Shown here: positions 25,327-34,645 of the stretch, piece by piece
How the letters are laid out: each line of letters opens with the position of its first letter
How positions within the stretch are numbered: the stretch's first letter is position 1
Assembly (NCBI GenBank): GCA_963848825.1
Contig: CAWKFA010000004.1
Location: 185,019 to 249,018, forward strand
Direction: 5' to 3'
Source of the DNA: CAVVSQ01 sp963848825
GTDB lineage: Bacteria; Planctomycetota; Planctomycetia; Gemmatales; Gemmataceae
DNA length: 64,000 nucleotides
Position numbers and translations under genes: made by a program
Notes under the pieces: generated by a model
What the model saw: the letters and a program-made list of their open reading frames with translations, nothing else
Told to the model about the DNA's origin: nothing
Databases searched by the model: none

Positions 25327-25399
25327 TGGAGCCGAGGGGGATCGAACCCCTAACCTCAGCATTGCGAACGCTGCGCTCTCCCAGTTGAGCTACGGCCCC
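25327..25399 (-). tRNA. tRNA-Ala (anticodon CGC)
   Basis: 73 bases fold as a standard cloverleaf: acceptor GGGGCCG with CGGCTCC plus discriminator A; D arm GCTCAACTGGGAGAGC; anticodon stem CAGCG/TGCTG with loop TTCGCAA, so the anticodon is CGC (Ala, GCG codons); T arm GGGGTTCGATCCCC. CCA is not encoded. Its 3' 22 bases are duplicated at 17051-17072, marking it as an integration target. Confidence 0.95.
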
Positions 25400-25542
25400 C
25401 CGATTGCATTTCTGAATTCTACTTGTAATCGGTTGAGCGTCAACACTATATCAACCTTCATGAATTCCGCTCAGCGCAGGCCGGCCGTTTACCACTGTAC
25501 GTCGCATCCCTTGCACTTTTTCGGCGCACGGGCGAAATCACG

Positions 25543-26022
25543 TTGCTCGATCGTGCCCTGGACGGTGGCGCTGACAGCCTCGTGGCGATGGTGGGGCCTG
25601 GAGGGCAAGGGAAGACCGCCATCGTGCAGCATTGGCTCGATCATGTGCGCTCGTCGGGCCTCGATGGCCTGTTTTTTTGGAGCTTCTACCGAGGCAAGGA
25701 CAGCGATTTGTGTCTACGGCAGCTCCTGGCGTATGCGCAGGGCCTCGCCGACCCTCCGGAAGTCTCGGCCAGCTATTGCGTTGATCGCCTGGTGCCCATT
25801 CTGCGACAGGAACGCTGGGCCGTGATTCTGGACGGCACGGAGGTCGTACAGCATGAGGAGGGTACCTGGTACGGGCGCTTTGTTCATCCAGAACTTGGCA
25901 GACTTCTCGAGGAACTGGCCGCGCGCGCCGATGCCCGGCCTGGTCGTGTTGACCACGCGTTTCCCGCTGCCGACCCTCCAGGCCCGCCGGCACGCACACA
26001 TCCTGTCGCTCAGCACGCTTGA
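25543..26022 (+). CDS. STAND-type NTPase, N-terminal (NTP-binding) part
   Basis: The first frame of a gene extending to 27553. It carries a Walker A motif (VAMVGPGGQGKTAIVQHW), the segment GLFFWSFYRGKDSDLCLRQL, and a Walker B-like WAVILDGTEVVQ. The frame is open upstream to about 25429 (residues RRTGEITLLDRALDGG come just before), but no convincing start or effector domain exists between this point and the tRNA gene 100 bases away. STAND proteins usually have an N-terminal effector, so this copy looks truncated or uses a minor start. The frame leaves phase near 25930 and resumes as PGLVVLTTRFPLPTLQARRH in the next piece. Confidence 0.75.
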   Translation: MLDRALDGGADSLVAMVGPGGQGKTAIVQHWLDHVRSSGLDGLFFWSFYRGKDSDLCLRQLLAYAQGLADPPEVSASYCVDRLVPILRQERWAVILDGTEVVQHEEGTWYGRFVHPELGRLLEELAARADARPGRVDHAFPAADPPGPPARTHPVAQHA

Positions 26023-27553
26023 CGTGGCCAGTGGACGGCATTTGCTGGCCAGCCTGGGCGTGCGCGGCAGCGCCGCGGCGCTGGCGGAGGCGGCGTCCGC
26101 CTGCGGCCTCCATGCCAAGGCCGTTGAGCTCCTGGGTACATTCTTGAGCCGTTTTCGGGGCGGCGATGTGGAACGTCACCAGGAATTGACGTCGCCGGTA
26201 CGACCGGCGTCGGCCGAACCGGGGGCGAGCGCCGAAGAAGTCCACGTCGGCCGCATTTTGGCGGCCTTTCAATTGGCTTTGCCCGAGGAAACGAAGGACA
26301 TTCTTGGTTTGGCGACCGCATTTCGCCAACCGCCAACGGAAGCGCGGCTCTTGCAATATCTGGCGAGTGCACCGGTGACGAAGCTGTTGCGCGACGTGTG
26401 GGGCCGAACTTACCCATCCTTTGCCGAGCGTGGCGAAACCTGGTGCCGGAAGCAGATCGAAGAGCTGGTGGGCTTGCGCTTGCTGGAAAGAGTCGGACTG
26501 AGCGCCGGCTCGGTCAGCGCCGGCGACGACACCGTGCTCGACGCGCACCCGCTGGTGCGCCGCGGCTTCGAGAGTGTGCTGGGGCCGGAGGAACACCGCC
26601 TTGGTGCATCGGCCCGCGCCGGGTTCCTACGCGGCCGGCCGGATCGGCGCGCACCGCAATCGCTCGAGGCGGCCCGCGAAGAGGTCGAGCTGTTTCATGC
26701 CTATTGCGATGCGGGCTTGTGGAACGAAGCGGATAGCACCTTTGTCGCCCTGGATAACCCCAAGCACCGCTTTTTGGCGCCGGCGTTTGAACGCGATCTG
26801 CTGGTGCGCTTCTTTCCGGCTGGCGACTGGCGGCAACCGCCGCTTTGGGCCGGCTTTGGCCGCTATCGCAGCCTGGCTATCTGCCTGGAATTGCTTGGCC
26901 AGTTCGACGATGCACTCGACGCCTATCGCCCCGCTGATCGCGCCTTGCGTGGCGATGCCCTGATAGCGCTGGGGCAGCTACGCCCCCTTCTTGATGTTGC
27001 CTCCGCAGCGCACCCCTGGCAAATGCTGTGGCAAGCCTATCGCGCGCATGCCCTGTGTCTGGCGGGCCAGCGCGAGCAGGCGCTGGCCGTAGCGCAGGCC
27101 ACGCTGGCCATCGACATTTACGAATGGGCCCACGTCTTCGAATGCCTGCTCCGGCTGGGCCGACTCGACCTGCTCGATCTCCCCAGCCTTCTTTATCGCC
27201 AGCCCTTTGACGCCGAACAGCGCTGGACGGCCCTGGCGCGCCGGCGCATGCGCGCCGATTACTTGCGCCTAACCACGAATGGCAGTGAACTCGATGCGGA
27301 ATACCGTGAACTTGTCGATGCTTATGACCGCGGCGGCTTGCCGTTCGAGCGCAGCCTGACCCGCTTGAGTTACGGTCGTTGGTTGATAGCAAGGCGCCGG
27401 CCAGACGAGGCTGCCGCCCTGGCGCGGGCCGTGCTGGACATCGCCCAGCGCCATCAAATGGCCATCATGGAAATCGACGCGCAAGAACTTTTGGGCAATA
27501 ACATGGCTCAGCAACGCCAGCAAACGGGCTACCAGGGCCCGGCCCGCCCCTGA
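25853..27553 (+). CDS. STAND-type NTPase, sensor part with winged helix and TPR-like repeats
   Basis: The real coding begins about 25935 (the apparent ATG at 25853 is out of phase). It contains the sensor-1 type VVLTTRFPLP, the arginine-rich lid region (LGVRGSAAALAEAASACGLH), a winged-helix-like segment (PEETKDILGLATAFRQPPTE), and from about 26640 a helical repeat region (DALDAYRPADRALRGDALIA, QREQALAVAQATLAIDIYEW, RRPDEAAALARAVLDIAQRH) of TPR type that would act as ligand sensor. Members of this class act in signalling, cell death or antiphage defence. Here the role is unknown. Confidence 0.75.
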   Translation: MRRVPGTGALFIQNLADFSRNWPRAPMPGLVVLTTRFPLPTLQARRHAHILSLSTLDVASGRHLLASLGVRGSAAALAEAASACGLHAKAVELLGTFLSRFRGGDVERHQELTSPVRPASAEPGASAEEVHVGRILAAFQLALPEETKDILGLATAFRQPPTEARLLQYLASAPVTKLLRDVWGRTYPSFAERGETWCRKQIEELVGLRLLERVGLSAGSVSAGDDTVLDAHPLVRRGFESVLGPEEHRLGASARAGFLRGRPDRRAPQSLEAAREEVELFHAYCDAGLWNEADSTFVALDNPKHRFLAPAFERDLLVRFFPAGDWRQPPLWAGFGRYRSLAICLELLGQFDDALDAYRPADRALRGDALIALGQLRPLLDVASAAHPWQMLWQAYRAHALCLAGQREQALAVAQATLAIDIYEWAHVFECLLRLGRLDLLDLPSLLYRQPFDAEQRWTALARRRMRADYLRLTTNGSELDAEYRELVDAYDRGGLPFERSLTRLSYGRWLIARRRPDEAAALARAVLDIAQRHQMAIMEIDAQELLGNNMAQQRQQTGYQGPARP

Positions 27554-27560
27554 CATGCAA

Positions 27561-29003
27561 TTAACGGCTCAGGTGGGCCACGACCACTCGAATCACGTCG
27601 TACGGCACATCTTCCTTCAGCTCGCTAAATATTGGCTTGAGGCGATCGATGCCCACCTTGCCCGCCGCCTCGGCCACGCGTTTGTAAACGTCGTCCGGCA
27701 CCCAGCCGCTGACGTCGTCGACCTTTTCGATTTGGATGAAATCGGCCAGGTAGTCCATGACGGACGCACGGGCACGCTTCACTTGGTGCATGACATCCTC
27801 AATGGCGGCCTGCTCGCGAAACAGAACAAAAGCGCTTTCCCGGGCCCCGGCAATTTGATGCGTTCGTTCCGGGCGCTGCGGCGGTCGTTCCTGACCCTCA
27901 CGCGCGGGCGGCCGTAGACCCTGGTCCATTTTCAGTCCATGAGCGTGGCAATACTTCGCGATTAATGTCAACAATGCCTGGCCATGCTCGGCAAGCTTGG
28001 AGGCGCCAATGCCGTAGACCAGCCGCAGCCCATCACTTGTCGAGGGCCGCACCTTGGCCAACTCGCGCAGCGTGGCGTCACTAAAAATAATGAACGGGGG
28101 CACGCCGCGGGCATCCGCCACGGTGCGGCGCATGACGCGCAGCTCCTCGAATAAATCCTTGTCCACGCCTTCCCACGACTGTGTATCTGCTTTCGATTTG
28201 CCGCCGCGGTCATCCTTTTGACGTTCAACCGGCTTCAATAAACGAATGCCGCGTTCTTTTTTCATTACTTCCCAGGAAGCCGTGTTCAGCTTGAGAACGG
28301 GATATTCGTCCCCTTCCTGAACGAGGACGTTTTGGCTGATGAGCTGGTAAATCCAGTTGCGCACCTCGGTTTTGGAGCTTCCCCCCAGCAGGCCATAGGT
28401 CGTCAGTTCGTTGTGCCGCAGGCTACGAATCTTGTCGGTGTTGTCGCCGCGCAGCACGCTGATCACATGATTGACGCCGAAACGTTCCTGAACACGCGCC
28501 ACGCATGAGAGGATCTTTTGGGCGATCACGACGGCGTCCTCGACTGGCTCGGTGTCGCCGAGGCAGATATCGCAGGCCGCGCAGTTGGTGATCTCATATT
28601 CCTGGCCGAAGTAGCGTACCAGCGATCCATGACGGCACACGGCGCCGCGTGCATAGCGGTCGATGTCATCCAGGTGCTTCTGGGCGTTGACCAGAAAATC
28701 GCGGGGTACTTCGTTGTTGGCGGCCGATTTGGTCATGATCTTCTTCCAGACCATGACATCCTCGGCGGAATAAAGCAGGACGCACTCCGCTTCCAGGCCA
28801 TCGCGCCCCGCCCGTCCCGTTTCCTGCTGATAATGCTCGATCGATTTGGGCATGGCGGCATGCAGGACGAAGCGGATGTTGGACCGATCGATGCCCATGC
28901 CGAACGCCACGGTGGCGACGATCAAATCACACTTTTCCTCGGCGAACAGATCCTGGCGCGGCGCCGCTCCTCCTGGGACATGCCCGCGTGATAGCCCTGA
29001 CAC
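27561..29003 (-). CDS. recQ: ATP-dependent DNA helicase RecQ, C-terminal part
   Basis: Second piece of recQ (whole gene 29773 to 27561, about 738 codons). True coding starts near 28985 (QDLFAEEKCDLIVATVAFGM). It holds helicase motifs V and VI (GMGIDRSNIRFVLH, QQETGRAGRDG), the RecQ zinc-binding region (CRHGSLVRYFGQ...CAACDICLG), the winged-helix RQC domain (NHVISVLRGDNTDKIRSLRH), an HRDC domain (DLFEELRVMRRTVADARGVP) and a C-terminal helical domain after a Pro/Arg linker. The length and domain order are normal. A single frameshift between about 28930 and 28990 splits it from the first half, which is implausible for a retained core repair gene and suggests a sequencing indel. Confidence 0.9.
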   Translation of the reverse strand: MSGLSRGHVPGGAAPRQDLFAEEKCDLIVATVAFGMGIDRSNIRFVLHAAMPKSIEHYQQETGRAGRDGLEAECVLLYSAEDVMVWKKIMTKSAANNEVPRDFLVNAQKHLDDIDRYARGAVCRHGSLVRYFGQEYEITNCAACDICLGDTEPVEDAVVIAQKILSCVARVQERFGVNHVISVLRGDNTDKIRSLRHNELTTYGLLGGSSKTEVRNWIYQLISQNVLVQEGDEYPVLKLNTASWEVMKKERGIRLLKPVERQKDDRGGKSKADTQSWEGVDKDLFEELRVMRRTVADARGVPPFIIFSDATLRELAKVRPSTSDGLRLVYGIGASKLAEHGQALLTLIAKYCHAHGLKMDQGLRPPAREGQERPPQRPERTHQIAGARESAFVLFREQAAIEDVMHQVKRARASVMDYLADFIQIEKVDDVSGWVPDDVYKRVAEAAGKVGIDRLKPIFSELKEDVPYDVIRVVVAHLSR

Positions 29004-29773
29004 ACCACCCCTTTCTGCTGGAAATAAGTGCTGACATCATCGACGTCGGCCCGGCGGAGGCAGTAAATAATACCGGCTTCCCCCTGATGGCGTTTGAGCA
29101 CCTCCTGGATCTGCCGATAAAGGTCGGAGCGCGGCAACACACGATAGCAGAGATTGGGGCGATCAAAATTGCCGACGAGCACCTGCGGATTGGTTAGCTT
29201 GAGCTGGTTACAGATGTCCTGGCGCACCTGCTGGGTCGCCGTCGCGGTGTAGGCATGTACCGCGGCGCCGGGAAACAACTCCTTGAGCTTGCCCATCTGG
29301 CGATAATCGGGGCGAAAATCGTGGCCCCAGTGGCTGATGCAATGGGCTTCGTCGATGGCGAAGGTTTGCACCTGAATGCGGCGGAGCAGGTTGCAAAAGT
29401 CGTTGAGCGCCAATCGCTCTGGCGAGATAAAGAGCAGTCGGACGCTGCCATTGAGCAGCTGGAGCTCATAATCGCTGCGCTCCGAGGGAGAAAGCGAACT
29501 ATCGATTTGCAGGGCCGGCACGCCGCAAGCCTTCAGACCATCGACCTGGTCCTTCATCAGCGAAATAAGGGGCGAGACCACGACGGTGGTGCCTCCCCGG
29601 GCCACGGCCGGCGCCTGGTAACAAAGCGATTTGCCGCCGCCGGTCGGCAAGACGACCACGGAATCGCGTCCGGCGAGCACCGCCGTCATGGCCGGCTCCT
29701 GCAGGGGCCGAAACGCGCGATATCCCCAGTGACGTTCGATGACCTGGCGCAAATTGTCGAGAGACACAGGCAT
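28922..29773 (-). CDS. recQ: ATP-dependent DNA helicase RecQ, N-terminal part
   Basis: ATG 29773 starts MPVSLDNLRQVIERHWGYRA. Motif 0 (FRPLQEPAM), motif I (VVLPTGGGKSLCYQAPA), motif II DEAH in FAIDEAHCISHWGHDFRPDY, motif III (AYTATATQQVRQDI) and motif IV (GIIYCLRRADVDDVSTYF) are all present. It runs out of phase after YHAGMSQEERR and continues in the piece 27561-29003. RecQ unwinds DNA 3' to 5' in recombination and fork repair. Confidence 0.9.
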   Translation of the reverse strand: MPVSLDNLRQVIERHWGYRAFRPLQEPAMTAVLAGRDSVVVLPTGGGKSLCYQAPAVARGGTTVVVSPLISLMKDQVDGLKACGVPALQIDSSLSPSERSDYELQLLNGSVRLLFISPERLALNDFCNLLRRIQVQTFAIDEAHCISHWGHDFRPDYRQMGKLKELFPGAAVHAYTATATQQVRQDICNQLKLTNPQVLVGNFDRPNLCYRVLPRSDLYRQIQEVLKRHQGEAGIIYCLRRADVDDVSTYFQQKGVVCQGYHAGMSQEERRRARICSPRKSVI

Positions 29774-29881
29774 GGATAGGTGTACCTTTGTTATCCGTCC
29801 ATGTTCGATTTATGCTCTACCGCGAGAAATGGCCATTGAGGAAGGACGATACCTTGGAGACTCGAATAAGGCAGGCCTTAG

Positions 29882-29911
29882 CGTGGCGCGGAGCGGCAAG
29901 GCCGCGCCACG
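29882..29911 (-). terminator. Hairpin downstream of purL
   Basis: CGTGGCGCGG (29882-29891) and CCGCGCCACG (29902-29911) form a perfect 10-bp stem with a 10-base loop, 14 bases past the purL stop on the minus strand. There is no U-tract, so it may be a transcript-stabilising hairpin rather than a classic terminator. Confidence 0.5.
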
Positions 29912-29924
29912 TGTCGGGGCAGCG

Positions 29925-30760
29925 TTACCATTTCAGCGGCGATTGCCAGGCGGATTTCAGTTGCTCGAGCGGTGCCCAAATCAGCCATTCGCCGACCTTC
30001 CCGGCGATGCGCAGCGCGGCTCCTTGCAAGTTTTACCAAGTTGACGCAGGGGCAGATCGACGAAAAGTTGCGTCAGTGCGTCCAGCTTGCCTGGTTCGAC
30101 CTCCAGCACGAAGCGCGTCGGTGATTCGCTGAACAGCGCCAGGCTATCGGCCAGGTCGGCGTCCGCCAGCGTGACGATGTCGGCGCCGATATTGCCCGCG
30201 AAGGCCATTTCCGCCAGCGCGACGGCCAGGCCCCCTTCGCTTAGATCGTGGCAACTGCGCACCAAGCCGCCGCGCAGCGCGGCGTGCAATTTCGCGAACA
30301 GACGCGGCGCCAGTTCCCCATCGATACTGGGCACCGTGCCCCCCTTTTGGCCGGTTACCAGGTGGAAGTGCGAACCTCCCAGCTCGTTTTTGGTCGTGCC
30401 CAGCAACAGCAGCACATTGCCCGCTTCCTTGAGATCCATGGTCACGCACTGGCGTACGTCGGGAACGATACCAATGGCGGATATGAGCAGGGTCGGAGGG
30501 ATCGTGATATGCACGGGAGCGCTGCCCGACGCGGCGCGTGCATGAAATTCGTTCTTGAGGCTATCCTTCCCGCTGATGAATGGCATCATGTAGGCAAGGG
30601 CCACGTCACGGCAGGCCTGGGCAGCGCGGACCAGCGAGCCCAGGACCTCGGGCCGATCGGTATTGCCCCAACAGAAATTATCGAGCAAGGCAATACGGCT
30701 GGGGTCGGCGCCGACGGCCACCACATTCCGCGCCGCCTCGTCGATGGCCAGTGCCGCCAT
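29925..30760 (-). CDS. purL: Phosphoribosylformylglycinamidine synthase PurL, C-terminal part
   Basis: Encodes MAALAIDEAARNVVAVGADP, GNTDRPEVLGSLVRA, FISGKDSLKNEF, TLLISAIGIVPD, ELGGSHFH, HDLSEGGLAVALAEMAFAG and ESPTRFVLEV, the second ATP-grasp-like half of PurL (AIRS-C fold). Near 30015 the frame changes and the natural end reads IAGKVGEWLIWAPLEQLKSA with a stop at 29925. Together with the two pieces upstream the protein is about 973 residues, normal for the long single-chain form fused to a PurS-like domain. It catalyses FGAR + Gln + ATP to FGAM in purine synthesis. Confidence 0.9.
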
Positions 30761-30770
30761 GTGATACGGG

Positions 30771-32640
30771 TCAAGGTCGCCATAGTACGGATTGAGCCCG
30801 CAGCCAATCGCTATTCCTCGCCAGGAGCCCAGGACGCGGCATGATGACGGCGGCGTCGCCAGGCCCGTCGTTGGCCGCTCCTACCAGTGGTTTGATGACA
30901 CTGCCGCCTTGCACCTCGTGATCGTATTGGCGAATGATCCATTCTTTGCTGCATACATTCAGACTGCCCAAGATCTTCTTGAGGATGTCATTAAAATCTC
31001 CGGTTGGCGCGGCTGCCGCGTCAGACACAGCGGGCACTGGCGAATCTTTGGGGGCGAGCACGGCCTGCCGTACTACTGGCGGCCGGCCGTTGTGCAGGAA
31101 ATTCATGTCGAGGTCCGCGACTTGGCTGCCCTGGTAAACCAGCGTCAAGCGCCCCGTGGCTTCAAACGTGCCCAACACCGTCGCTTCGACGTCCTCGCTC
31201 CGGCATAACATCCGCAGGATTTCCCAGTGCTTGGGCGGCACGGCAAGCACCATACGTTCCTGTGCCTCTGAAATCCAAATTTCGGTGTAGGATAGTCCCT
31301 GATACTTGAGCGGCGCCTGGTCCAGATGAACCAGGGCGCCTAGCTTTTCCCCCATTTCGCCGACCGCCGAGCTGAAACCGCCGGCGCCACAGTCGGTGAT
31401 GGCATGGTAGAGGCCGCGATCACGCGCCTCCAGAATGACGTCGAGCAGCTTCTTTTCGGTAATGGCATTGCCGATCTGCACTGCCCCGCCCGACACCTTT
31501 TCCGATTCACTCGTGAGTTCGATGGAAGAGAAAGTCGCTCCATGGATGCCGTCGCGCCCGGTACGCCCGCCGACCGCCACGATCAAATCGCCGTGCAGCG
31601 TCTCCTTGTGGCAACGATCGACGGGAAGCAAGCCCACGGTCCCGCAGAAAACGAGCGGATTGCCCAGGTAGCGCGGGTCGAAACAGACGGCCCCATTGAC
31701 CGTCGGTATGCCCATGCGATTGCCATAGTCGCGCACGCCGGCCACGACCCCTTGCATTACTTTCTTGGGGTGCAACACGCCGGGCGGCAGCTGCTCGGGA
31801 GGTGTCTCGGGCGGGGCGAAACAGAAGACGTCGGAGTTGCAAATTGGCTTCGCCCCCAGTCCCGTTCCGAGCGGGTCGCGTATAACGCCCCCCAGGCCGG
31901 TGTTGGCGCCGCCGTAGGGTTCAATGGCCGACGGGTGGTTGTGCGTCTCCACCTTGAAACAGACGTGGAACTGCTCGTCGAAACGAATGACGCCGGCATT
32001 GTCCTCAAAAACGCTGACACACCAGTCGTCAGTGCCCAGCCGGCGGCGTATTTCCTGGGTGGCGCCGAAGATTGTCTCCTTGAGCAAGTTATTGATGAGC
32101 TTGCCTTCAAACTCGATCTGTCCCTTGAGCGTCTTGTGCGAACAATGCTCCGACCAGGTTTGCGCCAGGCTTTCCAGCTCGACATCGGTGGGATCGCGCC
32201 CAGCCGCCTGAAAATGCGCCTGGATCGCCTTCATCTCCGCCAGGCTCAACGACAGCCCCCCTTCCCGACTTATCTTCGTCAGCCCGGCATCGTCCAGGCC
32301 GCGCAGCGGCACCGTGATGAGCTTGAAGTTATAGGTGGAGCCAAGGGCGAGATGATCGAGGTGCAATGGCCCCTCGACAGCTTGTTCGATGGCGTCGTTG
32401 GCGAGCACCTTGCGCAATAATAGCTCGCGTGTGGCCTGATCGAGCGTCGCTGCGGCGTAGTAGCGGCGAAAGGTGCGCACCGACATCAGCTCGATGCCCA
32501 GGTCGCGCGCCGCCAGTTCGACGCTCTCGGCCACGGGATCCATCACCCCCGGCTTGAGAAGTACCGTGGCCACCTTGTGAAGGGGCCCGCTTTTATTCTC
32601 TGCCGTCGTGAAAGCGTTGAGCTCCCCCACGCCGCCCTTC
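30771..32640 (-). CDS. purL: PurL, central part
   Basis: Encodes LKPGVMDPVAESVELAARDL, LAQTWSEHCSHKTLKG (the nucleotide-binding SEHCSHK signature), FKVETHNHPSAIEPYGGANT, GGVIRDPLGTGLGAKP, GIPTVNGAVCFDPRYLGNPL, GGRTGRDGIHGATFSS and ITDCGAGGFSSAVGEMGE. The frame stays open upstream to 32993 but the extra residues are shadow translation of tyrA. It breaks near 30830, where the homologous sequence RGIAIGCGLNPYYGDLDPYH continues in the next frame into the C-terminal piece. Confidence 0.9.
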
Positions 32641-32844
32641 TTCCGCGATGGAATCCAACAGCAACTCGTGCAGCAGCCGCTCCGCCGTCGCGCGTGACAA
32701 GCTGCCTTCGAGCAAAAACCCACGCGACGCCATGGCGATTGGCCCGGCTTCGGCATGGCCATGGGTGAGCAGCGCCACTTCCTGGCGGACCCGTGCCGCT
32801 TCAGGATCATGGTTTCTTGGCAGGATTTCAACTTCCCAGAGCAT
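32593..32844 (-). CDS. purL: PurL N-terminal, PurS-like domain
   Basis: ATG 32844 gives MLWEVEILPRNHDPEAARVR, followed by ALLTHGHAEAGPIAMASRGF and LEGSLSRATAERLLHELLLD. This PurS-like ferredoxin fold is fused to PurL in planctomycetes. The frame leaves phase near 32630 and continues as VGELNAFTTAENKSGPLHKV. The start overlaps the 3' end of tyrA by 17 bases, so the two genes are translationally coupled. Confidence 0.85.
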   Translation of the reverse strand: MLWEVEILPRNHDPEAARVRQEVALLTHGHAEAGPIAMASRGFLLEGSLSRATAERLLHELLLDSIAEEGRRGGAQRFHDGRE

Positions 32845-33670
32845 CGCGCACCGTTTTGGCTTGGCTTAATAGGGACTTGACAACGGACCCATCGCGCGAC
32901 TGGAGAGCCAGTTCGAACTGGCCCAGGCGTCGCGAAAGAAGTGCGAGGGCTTCGAGCAGCCCATCGCGATTGTGCTCGAAAATGGCGGTCCATAAAGACG
33001 GATCGCCCGCCGCCACGCGCGTGGTATCGCGAAAGCCGGTGGCCGTGAGTCCGGCCAGTTCCGCCGGCAGAATACCGACCAACGCCGCGGCCAAAAGATG
33101 AGGCAAGTGGCTGGTCATGGCGAGCGCGTGGTCATGCTCGGCGGGCGCCATGATTTGCACACGAGCGCCGACACTCTTCCAGAAGGCGACGACCCTATCC
33201 ACCGCCACGGCATCGGTGCGCGGCGTACGCGTCACGATCGTGAGGCGACCTTCGAAGAGATTGGCGTCGGCGTATTCAGGCCCGCGCTTCTCCGAGCCGG
33301 CGAGCGGATGGCTGCCGACGAAGGTGACGCCCGGCAATGTCCTGGCTTCGACGGCGGCGACAATAGTGCCCTTGGTGCTGCCCGCGTCGGTCAGGATCGT
33401 TCCCGGTGAACAAAGCGGCGCGTAAGTTAGAATCTGCTCGGCGATGCGATCCACGGGCGTGCAAAAGACCACGAATTCCGCGTCCTTGAGGGCAGGCGCC
33501 GGCTCAAGATACCCCTCATCGATGGCCCCCACGCTACGGGCGCGTTCCAAACTGGCTTCCTGCCTCCCAAGGCCACGCACAATCCGCGCCAGACCACGCT
33601 CCTTGAGCGCCAGACCAAGTGAGCCGCCTATAAGCCCGGCGCCAACGATGGTGATAATTCCTGAATGCAT
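32828..33670 (-). CDS. tyrA: Prephenate dehydrogenase
   Basis: Intact, 280 residues. A Rossmann fold starts at once: IITIVGAGLIGGSLGLALKE with the GxGxxGxS dinucleotide loop. Further signatures are VVFCTPVDRIAEQI, TDAGSTKGTIV and FVGSHPLAGSEKRGPEYADA (the conserved HPLAG-E-G substrate loop), then AMTSHLPHLLAAAL and a helical dimerisation domain. It converts prephenate to 4-hydroxyphenylpyruvate with NAD+ in tyrosine synthesis. No ACT domain is attached, so it lacks that form of feedback control. It precedes purL with a 17-base overlap. The pairing of an aromatic and a purine gene is probably positional rather than functional. Confidence 0.92.
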   Translation of the reverse strand: MHSGIITIVGAGLIGGSLGLALKERGLARIVRGLGRQEASLERARSVGAIDEGYLEPAPALKDAEFVVFCTPVDRIAEQILTYAPLCSPGTILTDAGSTKGTIVAAVEARTLPGVTFVGSHPLAGSEKRGPEYADANLFEGRLTIVTRTPRTDAVAVDRVVAFWKSVGARVQIMAPAEHDHALAMTSHLPHLLAAALVGILPAELAGLTATGFRDTTRVAAGDPSLWTAIFEHNRDGLLEALALLSRRLGQFELALQSRDGSVVKSLLSQAKTVRDALGS

Positions 33671-33796
33671 TCCTACCGCGGGGTCCGTGGTTTATCGAAA
33701 GGCACCTGGAGATTATAGCGACGCCGACAGAAGCCGCCATGGAGCTACATCGCCAGTTGAGGCCACTGCGTGGCTGCTTTTCGGCGCGGCTGACAA

Positions 33797-33945
33797 AAAA
33801 AGCCCGGTCAACCGCTTCGCACCGTTCGCCGTGCGTGTGCTAAAAGATTAACCGGGCCTTTAACTTCATCCAGACGGTTTCGTCATTCGAACGACGTTCC
33901 CATCTCTCGTGCCGGCAAATCCAGGAGTTCACGCCATGCCGCGGG
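33797..33945. repeat. Partial copy of the 3' end and terminator of the HEAT/CxxCH gene
   Basis: About 150 bases match 38588-38740: the terminator hairpin (left arm imperfect here, right arm GATTAACCGGGCCTT intact) and, on the minus strand, codons for WRELLDLPAREM-T-FE at the end of the gene at 38677. The rest of the gene is absent. It is a decayed duplicate. The remaining stretch 33946-34246 shows nothing recognisable. Confidence 0.7.
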
Positions 33946-34260
33946 CATTGGCCTGGCACTTCCCCCCGTTTTCCTTCCCAACAGCGCGAGGCCTCATTGC
34001 CGATATAGCCGATGCGCTCGGCGCCAGAGGCAACAAGCTGATGTGCTGCTTGAACGCGGCCAGTCAGAGTCGTCCCGCGTCTCGCGGCGGCTGGCACCCG
34101 CGCGGCCCTGTGACTGGCGTGGAAATAATCACGTTTTTCGCCACTTTGGCCGCCGTGTCTCACGGTGTCATGAGACACGGCTTCGTGGTGTGCTTTCGCG
34201 CCGTCAAAAACCTCCGGGCTTCTCTCAGCCAACAGGAGGAAAGATCATGGGACTCTGACC

Positions 34261-34443
34261 GTGCAAATCTCCCACGCACTCATGGAACGGCTCGATCGCG
34301 AAGTTGCCTCCGGCCGTTATAAGGACAGCAGCGTCCTGGTGCAGCGACTTTTCGAATTCGCAGAAGAACCAATAAAGTTGCATTTCCCGGTTGCATTTCC
34401 CCGTTTCCTTCCTCAGGTTCCGCACCGCCCGTCCAATTGCTAA
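34261..34443 (+). pseudogene. ParD-like antitoxin fragment
   Basis: VQISHALMERLDREVASGRY then KDSS resembles the ribbon-helix-helix start of ParD/antitoxin proteins. After about residue 35 the sequence (FEFAEEPIKLHFPVAFPRF) no longer fits. An ATG at 34246 with AGGAGGAAAGATC before it is followed by a stop two codons later, in another frame. No toxin gene follows. It is likely a decayed module. Confidence 0.45.
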
Positions 34444-34645
34444 AAGCCCGCCACATTGAAAAAGTCGCTGCCAAACAAGATAATCTCCCAAAGTGGTTGG
34501 GGCGACCCCCATCGCTTTGGGATGTAAGGAAAAGTCCGCGTTCAGGTTCCTATAAATCCGAATCCAAAGGTGAGAGAGTGTGACCAAATGGGACCAATTT
34601 CAAAGCAAAAATTCCGCATAACGGGGTAGGTTTCCACGCGCGAGG

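Noticed and set aside
25538..26596. Minus-strand frame of 352 codons opposite the STAND gene
   Set aside because: Walker motifs and repeats are on the plus strand; the antisense frame is Arg/Pro/His-rich shadow.
31404..32420. Plus-strand frame of 338 codons opposite purL
   Set aside because: Shadow of purL, which has unmistakable family motifs on the minus strand.
33840..34232. Minus-strand frame of 130 codons near the duplicated terminator
   Set aside because: It crosses the terminator copy and a decayed gene end; no coherent protein signal.
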